Assembly (NCBI GenBank): GCA_015978205.1
Contig: JADWMM010000006.1
Coordinates: forward strand, 1-37,856
DNA: 37,856 nt
Direction: 5' to 3'
Source: Alkaliphilus sp. NP8
GTDB lineage: Bacteria > Bacillota > Clostridia > Peptostreptococcales > Natronincolaceae
The notes beneath the pieces are model-generated. The model saw nothing but the letters and a program-made list of their open reading frames with translations, did not search any database and was not told where the DNA came from. The position numbers and the translations under genes were made by a program. This document shows, in pieces, positions 16,690 to 23,943 of the stretch (positions are counted from its first letter, which is position 1; the number at the start of each line of letters is the position of its first letter).

Positions 16690-16719
16690 ATAATTAGTTA
16701 AAAGTTCAACTAATTATAT
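16688..16719. promoter_or_regulatory. 12-bp inverted repeat, probable repressor operator
   Basis: Two perfect 12-base arms (ATATAATTAGTT / AACTAATTATAT) are separated by eight bases. They begin at the last bases of the -10 box and cover the expected transcription start. Size and TTAGTT/AACTAA half-sites are compatible with a MarR-type operator. A decayed marR gene lies downstream of the controlled gene. Confidence 0.5.
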
Positions 16720-16781
16720 ATTTTATTTTTACACTATTTTAATAAAGGTTGACTAAAAAATAGTTATAAAGAAGGATTACA

Positions 16782-17792
16782 ATGTACAGTTTTAAAAATG
16801 ATTATAATGAGGGTGCTCATCCAAAAATCTTAAACGCTTTAATAAAATCAAATATGATTCAAGAAGAAGGTTATGGATATGATACACACACTAAAAACGC
16901 AGCTTCTAAAATAAAAAAATTAGTAGAAAATCAAAATATTGATATTCACTTTATATCTGGAGGAACTCAAGTAAATTTAATAGCTATTGGTGCTTTTTTA
17001 AAACCTCATGAAGCATGTATATCTGCTGATACAGGACATATTGCAGTTAATGAAACAGGAGCAATTGAATATACTGGACACAAAGTAATTACAATCGAAT
17101 CAGACGAAGGAAAGGTAACGACTGAAAAAATCCAAGAAGTATTAAATTCTCATATAAATGAACATGTTGTGAAACCAAGCCTGGTGTATATTACTAACTC
17201 CACAGAACTAGGTACAGTATATACAAAAGAAGAAATAAAAAAATTAAGCGAATTTTGTAAATCTAATAATCTTATATTATATGTCGATGGTGCAAGATTA
17301 GGTTCTGCTCTTTGTGTTAAAGAAGCTGATCTAACATTATTAGATATGTGTAAATTTACAGATGCATTTACTATTGGGAGAACTAAAAATGGGGCCTTTC
17401 TCGGTGAAGCCTTAGTAATAAAAAATGAAAACTTAAAAATAGATTTTAAGTACCATATAAAACAAAAAGGAGCTTTACTTGCAAAGGGAAGATTTATAGG
17501 TATCCAGTTTGAAGAATTATTTACAGATAATCTTTATTTTGAACTCGCAAATCATGCTAATGATATGGCAAATCTTTTAAGTAAAGGTTTAAAAGAAGCT
17601 AATTGTAAGTTTTTAATAAATTCTCCAACCAGTCAAGTTTTTCCTATTTTAGAAAACAAACTAATTGAAAAACTAGAAAAAAAGTTTAGTTTTTATACTT
17701 GGGATAAAGTAGATGCTAATCATTCTGCTATTAGATTAGTTACTTCATGGGTTACTAAAAAAAAAGCTATACTTGAATTCATAAATGAATAA
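16782..17792 (+). CDS. Low-specificity threonine aldolase / beta-eliminating lyase family protein
   Basis: This is a 336-residue fold-type-I PLP enzyme of the threonine-aldolase family. Recognisable segments are NDYNEGAHPKIL near the N-terminus, ISGGTQVNLIAIGAFLKPHE, ADTGHIAVNETGAIE, LYVDGARLGSAL (cofactor Asp169) and FTIGRTKNGAFLGEAL (PLP Lys202). Family members cleave L-threonine or L-allo-threonine to glycine and acetaldehyde. GAAGGA provides the RBS. The product acetaldehyde would fit the ethanolamine pathway nearby, but that link is speculative. Confidence 0.85.
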   Translation: MYSFKNDYNEGAHPKILNALIKSNMIQEEGYGYDTHTKNAASKIKKLVENQNIDIHFISGGTQVNLIAIGAFLKPHEACISADTGHIAVNETGAIEYTGHKVITIESDEGKVTTEKIQEVLNSHINEHVVKPSLVYITNSTELGTVYTKEEIKKLSEFCKSNNLILYVDGARLGSALCVKEADLTLLDMCKFTDAFTIGRTKNGAFLGEALVIKNENLKIDFKYHIKQKGALLAKGRFIGIQFEELFTDNLYFELANHANDMANLLSKGLKEANCKFLINSPTSQVFPILENKLIEKLEKKFSFYTWDKVDANHSAIRLVTSWVTKKKAILEFINE

Positions 17793-17849
17793 AAAAAATA
17801 AAACTAAAATATAGTTTCTTAGAAGGTCTTAAACCAATAGGAGGTGAAC

Positions 17850-18297
17850 TTAATCAAATTAAATAATTATACTCTAAGAGAGATCGGGGCTCTTTCTAGA
17901 GTAATTAATACTATTATAGAAGTTAAATTCAAAGAATTAAACTTACAAAAAGGTCAATATATATATAACTAGAGTATGTGAAAACCCTAGAATAAACATG
18001 ACTCAGCTATCTTGTCTACTTAAAATAGACAAGACAACTGCTACTAAAGTCGTTCAGAAACTTATAAAAGAAGGTTTTTTAATAAAAACAAAAGATAAAG
18101 CTGATAAACGTTCTCATCATCTCTATCCTAGTTCTCAATCCTTAGATATATATAAAGAAATAATAAAAGAAGAAAATAAAACTATAGAAATATGCTTTAA
18201 AGATTTTTATGAAGCACAAATAGAGTCAGTGTATGAACTAATTAAAAAGATGAGAAAAAATATGGAAGAAGATTGGTATGAAATTAAAAAAGTATAA
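17850..18297 (+). pseudogene. MarR-family regulator with lost start codon and frameshift
   Basis: The first part (IKLNNYTLREIGALSRVINT, then ELNLQKGQYIYN) stops at 17970-17972. The rest continues in another frame as TRVCENPRINMTQLSCLLKI, DKTTATKVVQKLIKEGFL and KADKRSHHLYPSSQSLDIY, the MarR winged helix. The break falls in an alternating AT run (17957-17967); restoring one TA unit reads through as QYIYITRVCENP. AGGAGGTGA is intact, but the codon at the expected start (17850-17852) is TTA, not TTG or ATG. A 99-residue fragment from 17998 could still be made but lacks the N-terminal dimer helix. Confidence 0.75.
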
Positions 18298-18507
18298 AAA
18301 TCCCTAAAATTTTATAAAAAACCTTTCTGACTTTTAAAAGAGTCTGTAAATAACTTTGTGCTTTAAGATTAAATAGTTCCGATCTGACAACAATTAAATA
18401 AGTGAATAAATTTTAGTTGTCGTTAAATTTATTTATATAGTTGCCAAAATTATACGCCACTTTACAAGTAATGTGGTTATTTAAAATCAATTCCATAAAA
18501 CAACTAA
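18298..18507. other. Intergenic stretch with small hairpins, probable IS debris
   Basis: No coding frame is supported. It contains GACTTTTAAAAGAGTC-like dyad symmetry followed by TGTAAATAACTTTGTGC (about 18330-18361), which resembles termini of mutator-type insertion sequences, and a GACAAC/GTTGTC hairpin near 18384-18423. It is probably mobile-element debris. Confidence 0.3.
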
Positions 18508-18587
18508 ATCAGATACATTAATCCTAGGAATACTAATCTTAGCTAAAATTACCACCCTAGGAGGTATCTGATATGATTAGTATTTCC
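18508..18587 (+). promoter_or_regulatory. Interleaved inverted repeats masking the transposase RBS
   Basis: Arm A (18508-18528) pairs with A' (18556-18572) over 15 bases around an internal loop. Arm B (18527-18538) pairs with B' (18575-18587) over 12 bases with one bulge. The order A-B-A'-B' gives an H-type pseudoknot or two exclusive folds. A' contains the AGGAGG (18559-18564), and B' covers the ATG of the transposase remnant. Confidence 0.5.
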
Positions 18588-19140
18588 AATAATTCAAAGT
18601 GAGATCCATGCGATTTGTCTATGATAATTTTATAAAGAAATACACCGATAAGGTGCTGAATTCAATATATTATTGTTTTATCATATTCCAAAATTCCTAT
18701 GGAAGCGCTAGCTACAAGAACAGTTTCTACTGCATTATCATTCATACCAGAAAAATTAAGAAGTGATACTTTATTTATAACAATTGATGATAATCTTCAA
18801 TCAAAATACGGTGATAAACTTTATTGTTATTCTAAGCATTTTGACCATGAACAAAAGACAGGAAATCAATACCTTAATGATCATTACTTTGTTTCAGTAA
18901 TTCTAAATATTCCTCTACATCATCAAGATAAGATAACGTAATTGAGTATTTAAATAGGCTATCGAATATACTTTTACCTGTCTGCTTCCCTTTATAGACA
19001 GAAAATATATTGAGTATCGGTTCAAAAGTCCTCAACTAATAAAAATAGCTGCAGGTGAGCAAATTACTAAAGAATTAATATTTGATAGTTTCGTATCTAG
19101 CATCCAAAATTCCAAAATCAATTCTGCAATTTAAAAAGTT
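18573..19140 (+). pseudogene. DDE transposase remnant (DDE_5-like), internally deleted and frameshifted
   Basis: An ATG at 18573 behind AGGAGG begins MISISNNSK, a start typical of some clostridial transposases, but hits a stop at once. A longer frame from 18699 to 18941 reads LFITIDDNLQSKYGDKLYCY, then FDHEQKTGNQYLNDHYFVSV, which matches DDE transposase cores. Further pieces (IAAGEQITKELIFDSFVSSI) continue in other frames to about 19140. Multiple stops and frame changes show a dead element. Confidence 0.65.
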
Positions 19141-19172
19141 GTTCAGAGCTTCCTTGATAAAGATCAGATAAC

Positions 19173-19304
19173 TTAATTAAACTTGTAAACTGTAGAAAGT
19201 ACATCTTTGAACATATCCTTAAGGTAAGGTTGAAGATCTCGTGCAGATTTTAAACCTCCATATTTAATGATTTCTCTAAAAACTTCTTTTGGTAAAGTTG
19301 ACAT
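19173..19304 (-). pseudogene. IS256 (mutator)-family transposase, N-terminal fragment
   Basis: A 43-residue frame with RBS AAAGGAG starts at 19304: MSTLPKEVFREIIK, then LKSARDLQPYLKDMFKDVL. This is the N-terminus of IS256/mutator transposases, which usually continue into a Glu-rich ELGY segment. Here it breaks off at VYKFN and a stop. The remaining roughly 350 residues are missing. Confidence 0.6.
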
Positions 19305-19341
19305 ATTAAAACTCCTTTCCAGCATAATTGTTATAAAAAAC

Positions 19342-19425
19342 TATATTAAATTTTACAATAACGAAAGATTACAAAAAAGACTAAACAGCATGAGTCCACT
19401 TGAATATAGAGCTCATGCTGCTTAG
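19342..19425 (+). pseudogene. IS3-family OrfB, C-terminal fragment
   Basis: The frame reads YIKFYNNERLQKRLNSMSPL then EYRAHAA and a stop, the C-terminus of IS3-family (IS150-like) OrfB transposases. It differs from the C-terminus of the complete IS3 element at 35.8 kb, so it comes from another element. A probable right terminus (minus-strand TGAACTGCACCCTATCAAGT) lies just beyond, around 19450-19472. Confidence 0.65.
19386..19422 (-). terminator. Hairpin possibly terminating the eut operon
   Basis: CAGCATGAG pairs with CTCATGCTG; on the minus strand the stem is followed by TTTAGTCTTTTTTG. It lies about 75-110 bases after the eutQ stop codon. The sequence is also the coding tail of the IS3 fragment, so a terminator role would be borrowed from IS debris. 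Confidence 0.4.
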
Positions 19426-19497
19426 AATATTTTATTTGTTTACATTGTCTACTTGATAGGGTGCAGTTCACTACATCCATCAATTTGCCTTTTTAAT

Positions 19498-19968
19498 TTA
19501 TGATTGCCAATCAGCTGGATAAGTCACATATATAAACCTTGCCTTTCCTTTAACTGAAAACTGAATACTTGAACCTCTTGGAATCAAAATCAATTCTCCT
19601 GCATTGGCAGTTATCTGACGTCCATCTATGATAATAGTCAAAGTTCCTTCAACAATATAATCTATTTCATCATATCCTAAAGTCCAATCGAAGGTAGTAT
19701 CTTCCATTACCATTAAGCCACAACCTAATCTAGGACTTTCAGTAAGTGATACCAAATCCTTGGTATACACTTTATGATTAGGGTTGCCTGTGTCCAAGCG
19801 ATCTTCTTCACTTACAGAAAACAATGGCAACGAAATCGACATTACACCACTAGGGTCAACATGCCTTTTTGAAGAATCATTTAACTTATTACTGTATTCT
19901 TCCATTATAATATTACGGACTAATTTTTCAATTTCTGATCTGTCTATATTCAACATCTTAACCTCCAT
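19498..19968 (-). CDS. eutQ: Ethanolamine utilisation cupin protein EutQ
   Basis: This is a 156-residue protein with a short helical N-terminus (EKLVRNIIMEEY) and a C-terminal cupin barrel: LGCGLMVMEDTTFDWTLGYD, EIDYIVEGTLTIIIDGR and AGELILIPRGSSIQFSV. It is shorter than enteric EutQ (about 230) but matches Firmicute forms. EutQ has been linked to acetate-kinase-like activity and microcompartment assembly in Salmonella. It is the last gene of the operon, six bases after eutH. Confidence 0.88.
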   Translation of the reverse strand: MEVKMLNIDRSEIEKLVRNIIMEEYSNKLNDSSKRHVDPSGVMSISLPLFSVSEEDRLDTGNPNHKVYTKDLVSLTESPRLGCGLMVMEDTTFDWTLGYDEIDYIVEGTLTIIIDGRQITANAGELILIPRGSSIQFSVKGKARFIYVTYPADWQS

Positions 19969-19974
19969 TCGTAG

Positions 19975-21081
19975 TTAAATATCTATAGTATTAGCTTTAT
20001 TCAATCCAAATACACGTTTAGATAAAAATATAGCAACAAAAATGGCAGAAATACCACCGACTAACTTACCAATAATCATTGGAGTAATCAATTCTGGTGC
20101 AACACCAGCTGTAAATCCTAAATGGTCACCAAATGTAAAAGATGCTGAAACTGCAAAAGCAATATTAATAACCTTTCCACGTTTATCCATATCCTTTACT
20201 GTTTGGAACATGGCAATATTGTTGGCAAGAGATGCAATTAGACCTGCTGCTGCAATATCGTTCATTCCTAACAATTGACCTAGTTTCATCAATGGCTTAT
20301 TAAATATCTTTGTGATCAAGAACACCAGTCCATAAGCTCCGGCTAAAGTAATGGCAATACCACCAACTGTTTGGAATCCAACTTCAAGTGTATCTTGATT
20401 TTCAAATACTCTAATACCTAATAGTAAGTCTAATCCACCAATGGCTAATCCAATGGCTGCAATAGCCACTATAATTTTTCCAAATATATTGAACCCTTTA
20501 ATCATTCCTTCAGGGATTTTAAATAGTCCAATTGAAATTAAAATCGCTACAGCTATTATAGGTATTAAATTCATAAAAACTTTAACTATTGGCATACCCA
20601 TAATAATCCCTGCAACTAATGCTCCAACTGGAATTGTCACAATCCCACATAATACTCCTTGTGCTAGATACTTTGTATCTTCCTTGCTGATAATACCTAA
20701 GCCAACTGGGACTGTAAATACAAGTGTGGCTCCCATCATGGCTCCTAAAATACCACCTGAGAAAAGTATAATTAGTGGATCAGTAGTCATTTGTTCTGCT
20801 AAGAAAAATCCCCCCATATCATTTGCTAATAGAGTTCCTGCAAACATTGCTGGATCTGCTCCTAATAATTTGTATAATGGAACTACTATAGGACTTAGCC
20901 AATCTGATAACTTAGGTGCTATAACGATTATACCAGCCATTGAAAGTGCTAAAGAGCCCATTGCTAGTATTCCTTCTTCAAATTGTTGACCTAGCCCAGT
21001 TTTATTACCTAGTGAACGGTCAATTGCACCTATAACCATTATAATTGCCATAATCCAAATTATTATTTCATTTATACTCAT
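19975..21081 (-). CDS. eutH: Ethanolamine permease EutH
   Basis: The protein is 368 residues and almost entirely hydrophobic, with about 10-11 helices. Recognisable stretches include NEIIIWIMAIIMVIGAIDR, ANDMGGFFLAEQMTTDPLII and ASFTFGDHLGFTAG. These match EutH, the ethanolamine uptake permease that matters when external ethanolamine is scarce. It lies after a tandem-hairpin spacer following eutN, so its expression may be set separately within the transcript. Confidence 0.93.
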   Translation of the reverse strand: MSINEIIIWIMAIIMVIGAIDRSLGNKTGLGQQFEEGILAMGSLALSMAGIIVIAPKLSDWLSPIVVPLYKLLGADPAMFAGTLLANDMGGFFLAEQMTTDPLIILFSGGILGAMMGATLVFTVPVGLGIISKEDTKYLAQGVLCGIVTIPVGALVAGIIMGMPIVKVFMNLIPIIAVAILISIGLFKIPEGMIKGFNIFGKIIVAIAAIGLAIGGLDLLLGIRVFENQDTLEVGFQTVGGIAITLAGAYGLVFLITKIFNKPLMKLGQLLGMNDIAAAGLIASLANNIAMFQTVKDMDKRGKVINIAFAVSASFTFGDHLGFTAGVAPELITPMIIGKLVGGISAIFVAIFLSKRVFGLNKANTIDI

Positions 21082-21114
21082 TCATTTCACTCCATTCTAT
21101 TTTTAGTAAGGTTA

Positions 21115-21178
21115 GTAATTGTGTGACAATTACAATAAATTGCTGCAACGAGGCATTAGCCTCGTTATAAATAGCAGC
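21115..21178 (-). other. Tandem hairpins between eutN and eutH
   Basis: On the minus strand the first hairpin (21142-21178) has AACGAGGC/GCCTCGTT with an outer GCTGC/GCAGC pairing across a 7-base bulge. The second (21115-21133) is GTAATTGT/ACAATTAC with a three-base loop. Neither has a strong T-tail. They may protect or process the mRNA or tune eutH expression. Confidence 0.6.
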
Positions 21179-21183
21179 TTTTA

Positions 21184-21456
21184 TCATTCCTTTGGATAGT
21201 CAACAGTGTCTATAATACCAACAATAACCATATCAACAGGAATACTTTTACCATCAAAAGATAGACGAGCTGAGCTACCAGTCGTAATCATTACAGATTC
21301 TCCAATGCCAGCACCTACACGGTCGACAGCAACAACTAGAGCAGGGTCAGCTTCATGTTCGTTTAGTTGTTTTTCAATGAGTAGAAACTTTAAACCATTT
21401 AACTTTTCATCCTTCCGAGTAGCCCATAAGCTACCGACAACTTTTCCAATGAACAT
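21184..21456 (-). CDS. eutN: Microcompartment vertex protein EutN (CcmL/EutN family)
   Basis: This 90-residue single-domain protein has MFIGKVVGSLWATRKDEKLN at the start, then LLIEKQ, VVAVDRVGAGIGESVMITTG and MVIVGIIDTVDY at the end, the full pattern of the pentameric EutN/CcmL family. Such pentamers cap the vertices of bacterial microcompartment shells. Overlapping the end of the preceding gene's spacer by little, it sits in the normal Firmicute position before eutH. Confidence 0.95.
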   Translation of the reverse strand: MFIGKVVGSLWATRKDEKLNGLKFLLIEKQLNEHEADPALVVAVDRVGAGIGESVMITTGSSARLSFDGKSIPVDMVIVGIIDTVDYPKE

Positions 21457-21469
21457 AGTATGCTCCTTT

Positions 21470-22087
21470 CTATACTATATGAACACCTAAATCACGCATA
21501 TAATCCTTAGCCAAAGCTGTAATAATGATGTTCTTATCTGATTCAAAGATATCTCCTGCTTGTAAGTTCAGTTTTCGTACTTTTTCTATGGTAAGAAGCT
21601 CTTTCTTATTACTTTTACGAATTACATCTTTTAATTCCCCATTTATAGTTTCATTTATCTTTTCAAAATTCTTTAATGAAAGTATAGAAGCACCGTACCT
21701 TACCAATTGGTTTTTATAATTTTCAAGAGCCTGTAGTAATGATCGTGGAGCCATATGTTTACTTTTGTGAAACTCCATTCCTTCTTCTAAAAAAATAATT
21801 TCCTTCTTATTTAATAAACGCTCCCAAATAATTATTTCATCTTCTGTTTGAGGAATTCCTAGTGCTATCCGGTTCATAGTTAAAATAGGTAGTTCGGTAA
21901 CGATTACTATATCTGTATCTGATTTATTTTTGATTGTGACTATTTCATAGCCTCTTTTTTCATAATAAATCCGAATACTTGAATATTCTTTCCCTAAAAA
22001 TGCAACTGTCTTTCTAGGTTCTTCTTTCTGCAAACGTTGTATAATAATATCTGTGATTTTTTGCACTACTATTTCAATATTATCCAT
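21470..22087 (-). CDS. Conserved eut-operon protein of unknown function
   Basis: This is a 205-residue protein found at the equivalent position in other clostridial eut operons (TIGR02536-like, by memory). Visible features are an N-terminal amphipathic helix (IEVVQKITDIIIQRLQKEE, approximate) resembling microcompartment-targeting helices, a Rossmann-like start (TVAFLG), and C-terminal LLTIEKVRKLNLQAGDIF then IITALAKDYMRDLGVHI. The last part resembles the start of a flavoprotein or phosphotransacylase-associated fold, but I cannot assign a reaction. Confidence 0.75.
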   Translation of the reverse strand: MDNIEIVVQKITDIIIQRLQKEEPRKTVAFLGKEYSSIRIYYEKRGYEIVTIKNKSDTDIVIVTELPILTMNRIALGIPQTEDEIIIWERLLNKKEIIFLEEGMEFHKSKHMAPRSLLQALENYKNQLVRYGASILSLKNFEKINETINGELKDVIRKSNKKELLTIEKVRKLNLQAGDIFESDKNIIITALAKDYMRDLGVHIV

Positions 22088-22092
22088 CTATA

Positions 22093-22728
22093 TCACCTCT
22101 TAACAATACGCCCACGTATACCTTTCTTATATCCACAAGCATTTGCTTCATCGTAATCAATATGCATAGAAGTCTCGAACTTCGGACTTATTCTCACTAT
22201 AACATCATCAAATATAAGTGGTCTTTCACTAAACACCTCCACAGATACTCCCTCTCCATCTTTCACTCCTAGTCTTTCAGCATCTGTATTTTTTACATGA
22301 ATATGGCGTTTTGCAACTATGACACCTCTATCTAAAACAAAAGACTTAGAGCCATTCATCAAAATAATCCCTGGAGTATTTTCAATATTGCCACTTAGTT
22401 TAACTGGTGCATTTATACCTAGTGAACGTGCATCTGTTAATGAAACTTCCACCTGACAGTTTTCTCGCTCTGGTCCAAGAATTATAACATTATGAATAGT
22501 GCCTTTAGGTCCTTCAATACTCACTCGTTCTTCTGATGCAAATTCGCCTGGCTGTGATAAATATTTCGATGGGCGTAATTGATAACCTTCTCCAAAGAGG
22601 TAATCTATTGTCCTACGATTTAGATGGATATGACGTCCACTTGCTTCAACTTCAAAAGTTTGATCCATTACTTCTTGTATACGAGAGACAACTGTATCAA
22701 CGATTGTATCAATATTATTCTTAGTCAT
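22093..22728 (-). CDS. pduL: PduL-type phosphate propanoyl/acetyltransferase
   Basis: The protein has 211 residues. An N-terminal amphipathic helix (IDTIVDTVVSRIQEVM) fits an encapsulation peptide. Two beta-barrel halves carry the metal-binding motifs ASGRHIHLNR (residues about 30-39) and VAKRHIHVKN. These are typical of PduL, which converts acyl-CoA to acyl-phosphate and releases CoA inside microcompartments. It thus substitutes for the unrelated EutD of enteric bacteria and allows substrate-level ATP formation from ethanolamine. Confidence 0.93.
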   Translation of the reverse strand: MTKNNIDTIVDTVVSRIQEVMDQTFEVEASGRHIHLNRRTIDYLFGEGYQLRPSKYLSQPGEFASEERVSIEGPKGTIHNVIILGPERENCQVEVSLTDARSLGINAPVKLSGNIENTPGIILMNGSKSFVLDRGVIVAKRHIHVKNTDAERLGVKDGEGVSVEVFSERPLIFDDVIVRISPKFETSMHIDYDEANACGYKKGIRGRIVKR

Positions 22729-22737
22729 ATTGCACCC

Positions 22738-23475
22738 CTATTCTACTGAATTTTCTTTTGACTGCACCATCAAAATCCAACAATAATCCTTTAAAATAGT
22801 TGCTATTGAAATATAATTTATATAATCCTCAAATATCAAAATATCTTTCATTTCTTTAGCAATAAAATGTTCTAGTTCTTGTAAATATGCATGTAACTCA
22901 AATAAGTCTATAACATATTCTTCATCTTTATAGGTTGGAATAAATGAACCTTGTGGATATAGACTAACAACGTATCTCTTCTTGTCTTCCAACAACTTTT
23001 CAATTTCCTGTACTAAATCTAACTTATCTAAAACTAAAGTCTCCATTAATATTGTCTTGACTACCATTAAGATAGTATCTAAAGCTTCTACTAGCTCTAT
23101 CTTTCCTATATGATGACTTTTCTTTTGTAAAGTTAGAATATGGCTTATTGTAATATCAAGTTTAATTTTAAATTGATAAATTAAGTGACTTTTCCATATT
23201 TCCTGTCCATTTCCATTGTTATATATTAAAATGTCTTGGATATTTTTTATATTTTTTGGTTCATTTACTTTCAACTGGGTCATTGGGAAGGTTACTTCTT
23301 GTTTCTTAGTCTCAGATTCTTTTTGTATTTCCATATATTCAATAGTAATATTCTTTAAATATTCTTTTGCCGAAGGTGTAATTACAGTGCCAGGTTCTAA
23401 AACTAAGAATTTTGTTTCTTTTAATTTCGTCGTACGGAGTAGTTTTTTGATTTTTTTTTCCGTTAAAATAGCCAT
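22738..23475 (-). CDS. EutT-like protein lacking the metal-binding Cys motif
   Basis: The 245-residue protein has the position and overall layout of EutT: an N-terminal segment (EKKIKKLLRTTKLKETKFLV then GTVITPSAKEYLKN, matching the LTPSARELL region) and a C-terminal helical bundle with LYPQGSFIPTYKDEEYV. EutT of enterics uses an HX11CCX2C metal site. Here no such cysteines exist; the only Cys is near the C-terminus. A canonical PduO-type adenosyltransferase is also in the operon, so this one may be degenerate or have another role. AGGGGAAGTG provides the RBS. Confidence 0.7.
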   Translation of the reverse strand: MAILTEKKIKKLLRTTKLKETKFLVLEPGTVITPSAKEYLKNITIEYMEIQKESETKKQEVTFPMTQLKVNEPKNIKNIQDILIYNNGNGQEIWKSHLIYQFKIKLDITISHILTLQKKSHHIGKIELVEALDTILMVVKTILMETLVLDKLDLVQEIEKLLEDKKRYVVSLYPQGSFIPTYKDEEYVIDLFELHAYLQELEHFIAKEMKDILIFEDYINYISIATILKDYCWILMVQSKENSVE

Positions 23476-23496
23476 TAGTATTCACTTCCCCTCGAT

Positions 23497-23536
23497 AAAG
23501 AAAAGGCTGAGCATAAGCTTTTATTATGCCTCAGCC
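23497..23536 (-). terminator. Intercistronic terminator/attenuator between eutM and eutT-like gene
   Basis: On the minus strand GGCTGAGGCATAA pairs with TTATGCTCAGCC (one bulged G) and is followed by TTTTCTTTAT. It lies immediately after eutM and 30 bases before the next start codon. It would reduce or condition transcription of the distal genes. Confidence 0.7.
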
Positions 23537-23588
23537 CCACTTTTTATCTTCCAACTTTAAGCGTTTATCATGAGTGTTCGAAGCCTGG

Positions 23589-23879
23589 TTATGATTGGGT
23601 ATCGTATTTTGGTAGAATTACATCTACTTCCATATGTGGACGTGGTATTACATGAACAGATATTAATTCACCAACTGCTTCTGCCGCTGCTGCTCCAGCA
23701 TCTGTTGCAGCTTTAACAGCTCCTACATCTCCACGAACCATAACTGTTACTAGTCCGCCACCTACTTGTTCTTTTCCAATTAATGTTACATTTGCTGCTT
23801 TAACCATTGCATCTGCTGCCTCTACTGATGCTACCAATCCTTTTGTTTCAATCATGCCTAATGCGTTTGTATTAGCCAT
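23589..23879 (-). CDS. eutM: Microcompartment shell hexamer EutM
   Basis: This 96-residue single BMC-domain protein begins [20 protein letters not shown], then [20 protein letters not shown] and [16 protein letters not shown]. It is the canonical major hexameric shell tile (EutM/PduA/CcmK type), with pore-loop region around GGGLVTV. AGGAGG lies 8 bases before the ATG. It follows eutE and precedes a strong hairpin, an arrangement that could allow higher EutM output than downstream genes. Confidence 0.95.
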   Translation of the reverse strand: MANTNALGMIETKGLVASVEAADAMVKAANVTLIGKEQVGGGLVTVMVRGDVGAVKAATDAGAAAAEAVGELISVHVIPRPHMEVDVILPKYDTQS

Positions 23880-23943
23880 ATAATTTCCTCCTTAATTTTC
23901 TATATTTTTATTTTGTTATTAATGTTATTCTGTTGCTCTTTGC

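Noticed and set aside
20441-20989. Plus-strand 182-codon frame inside eutH
   Set aside because: It is the antisense shadow of a hydrophobic membrane-protein gene (high Ile/Pro composition, no RBS).
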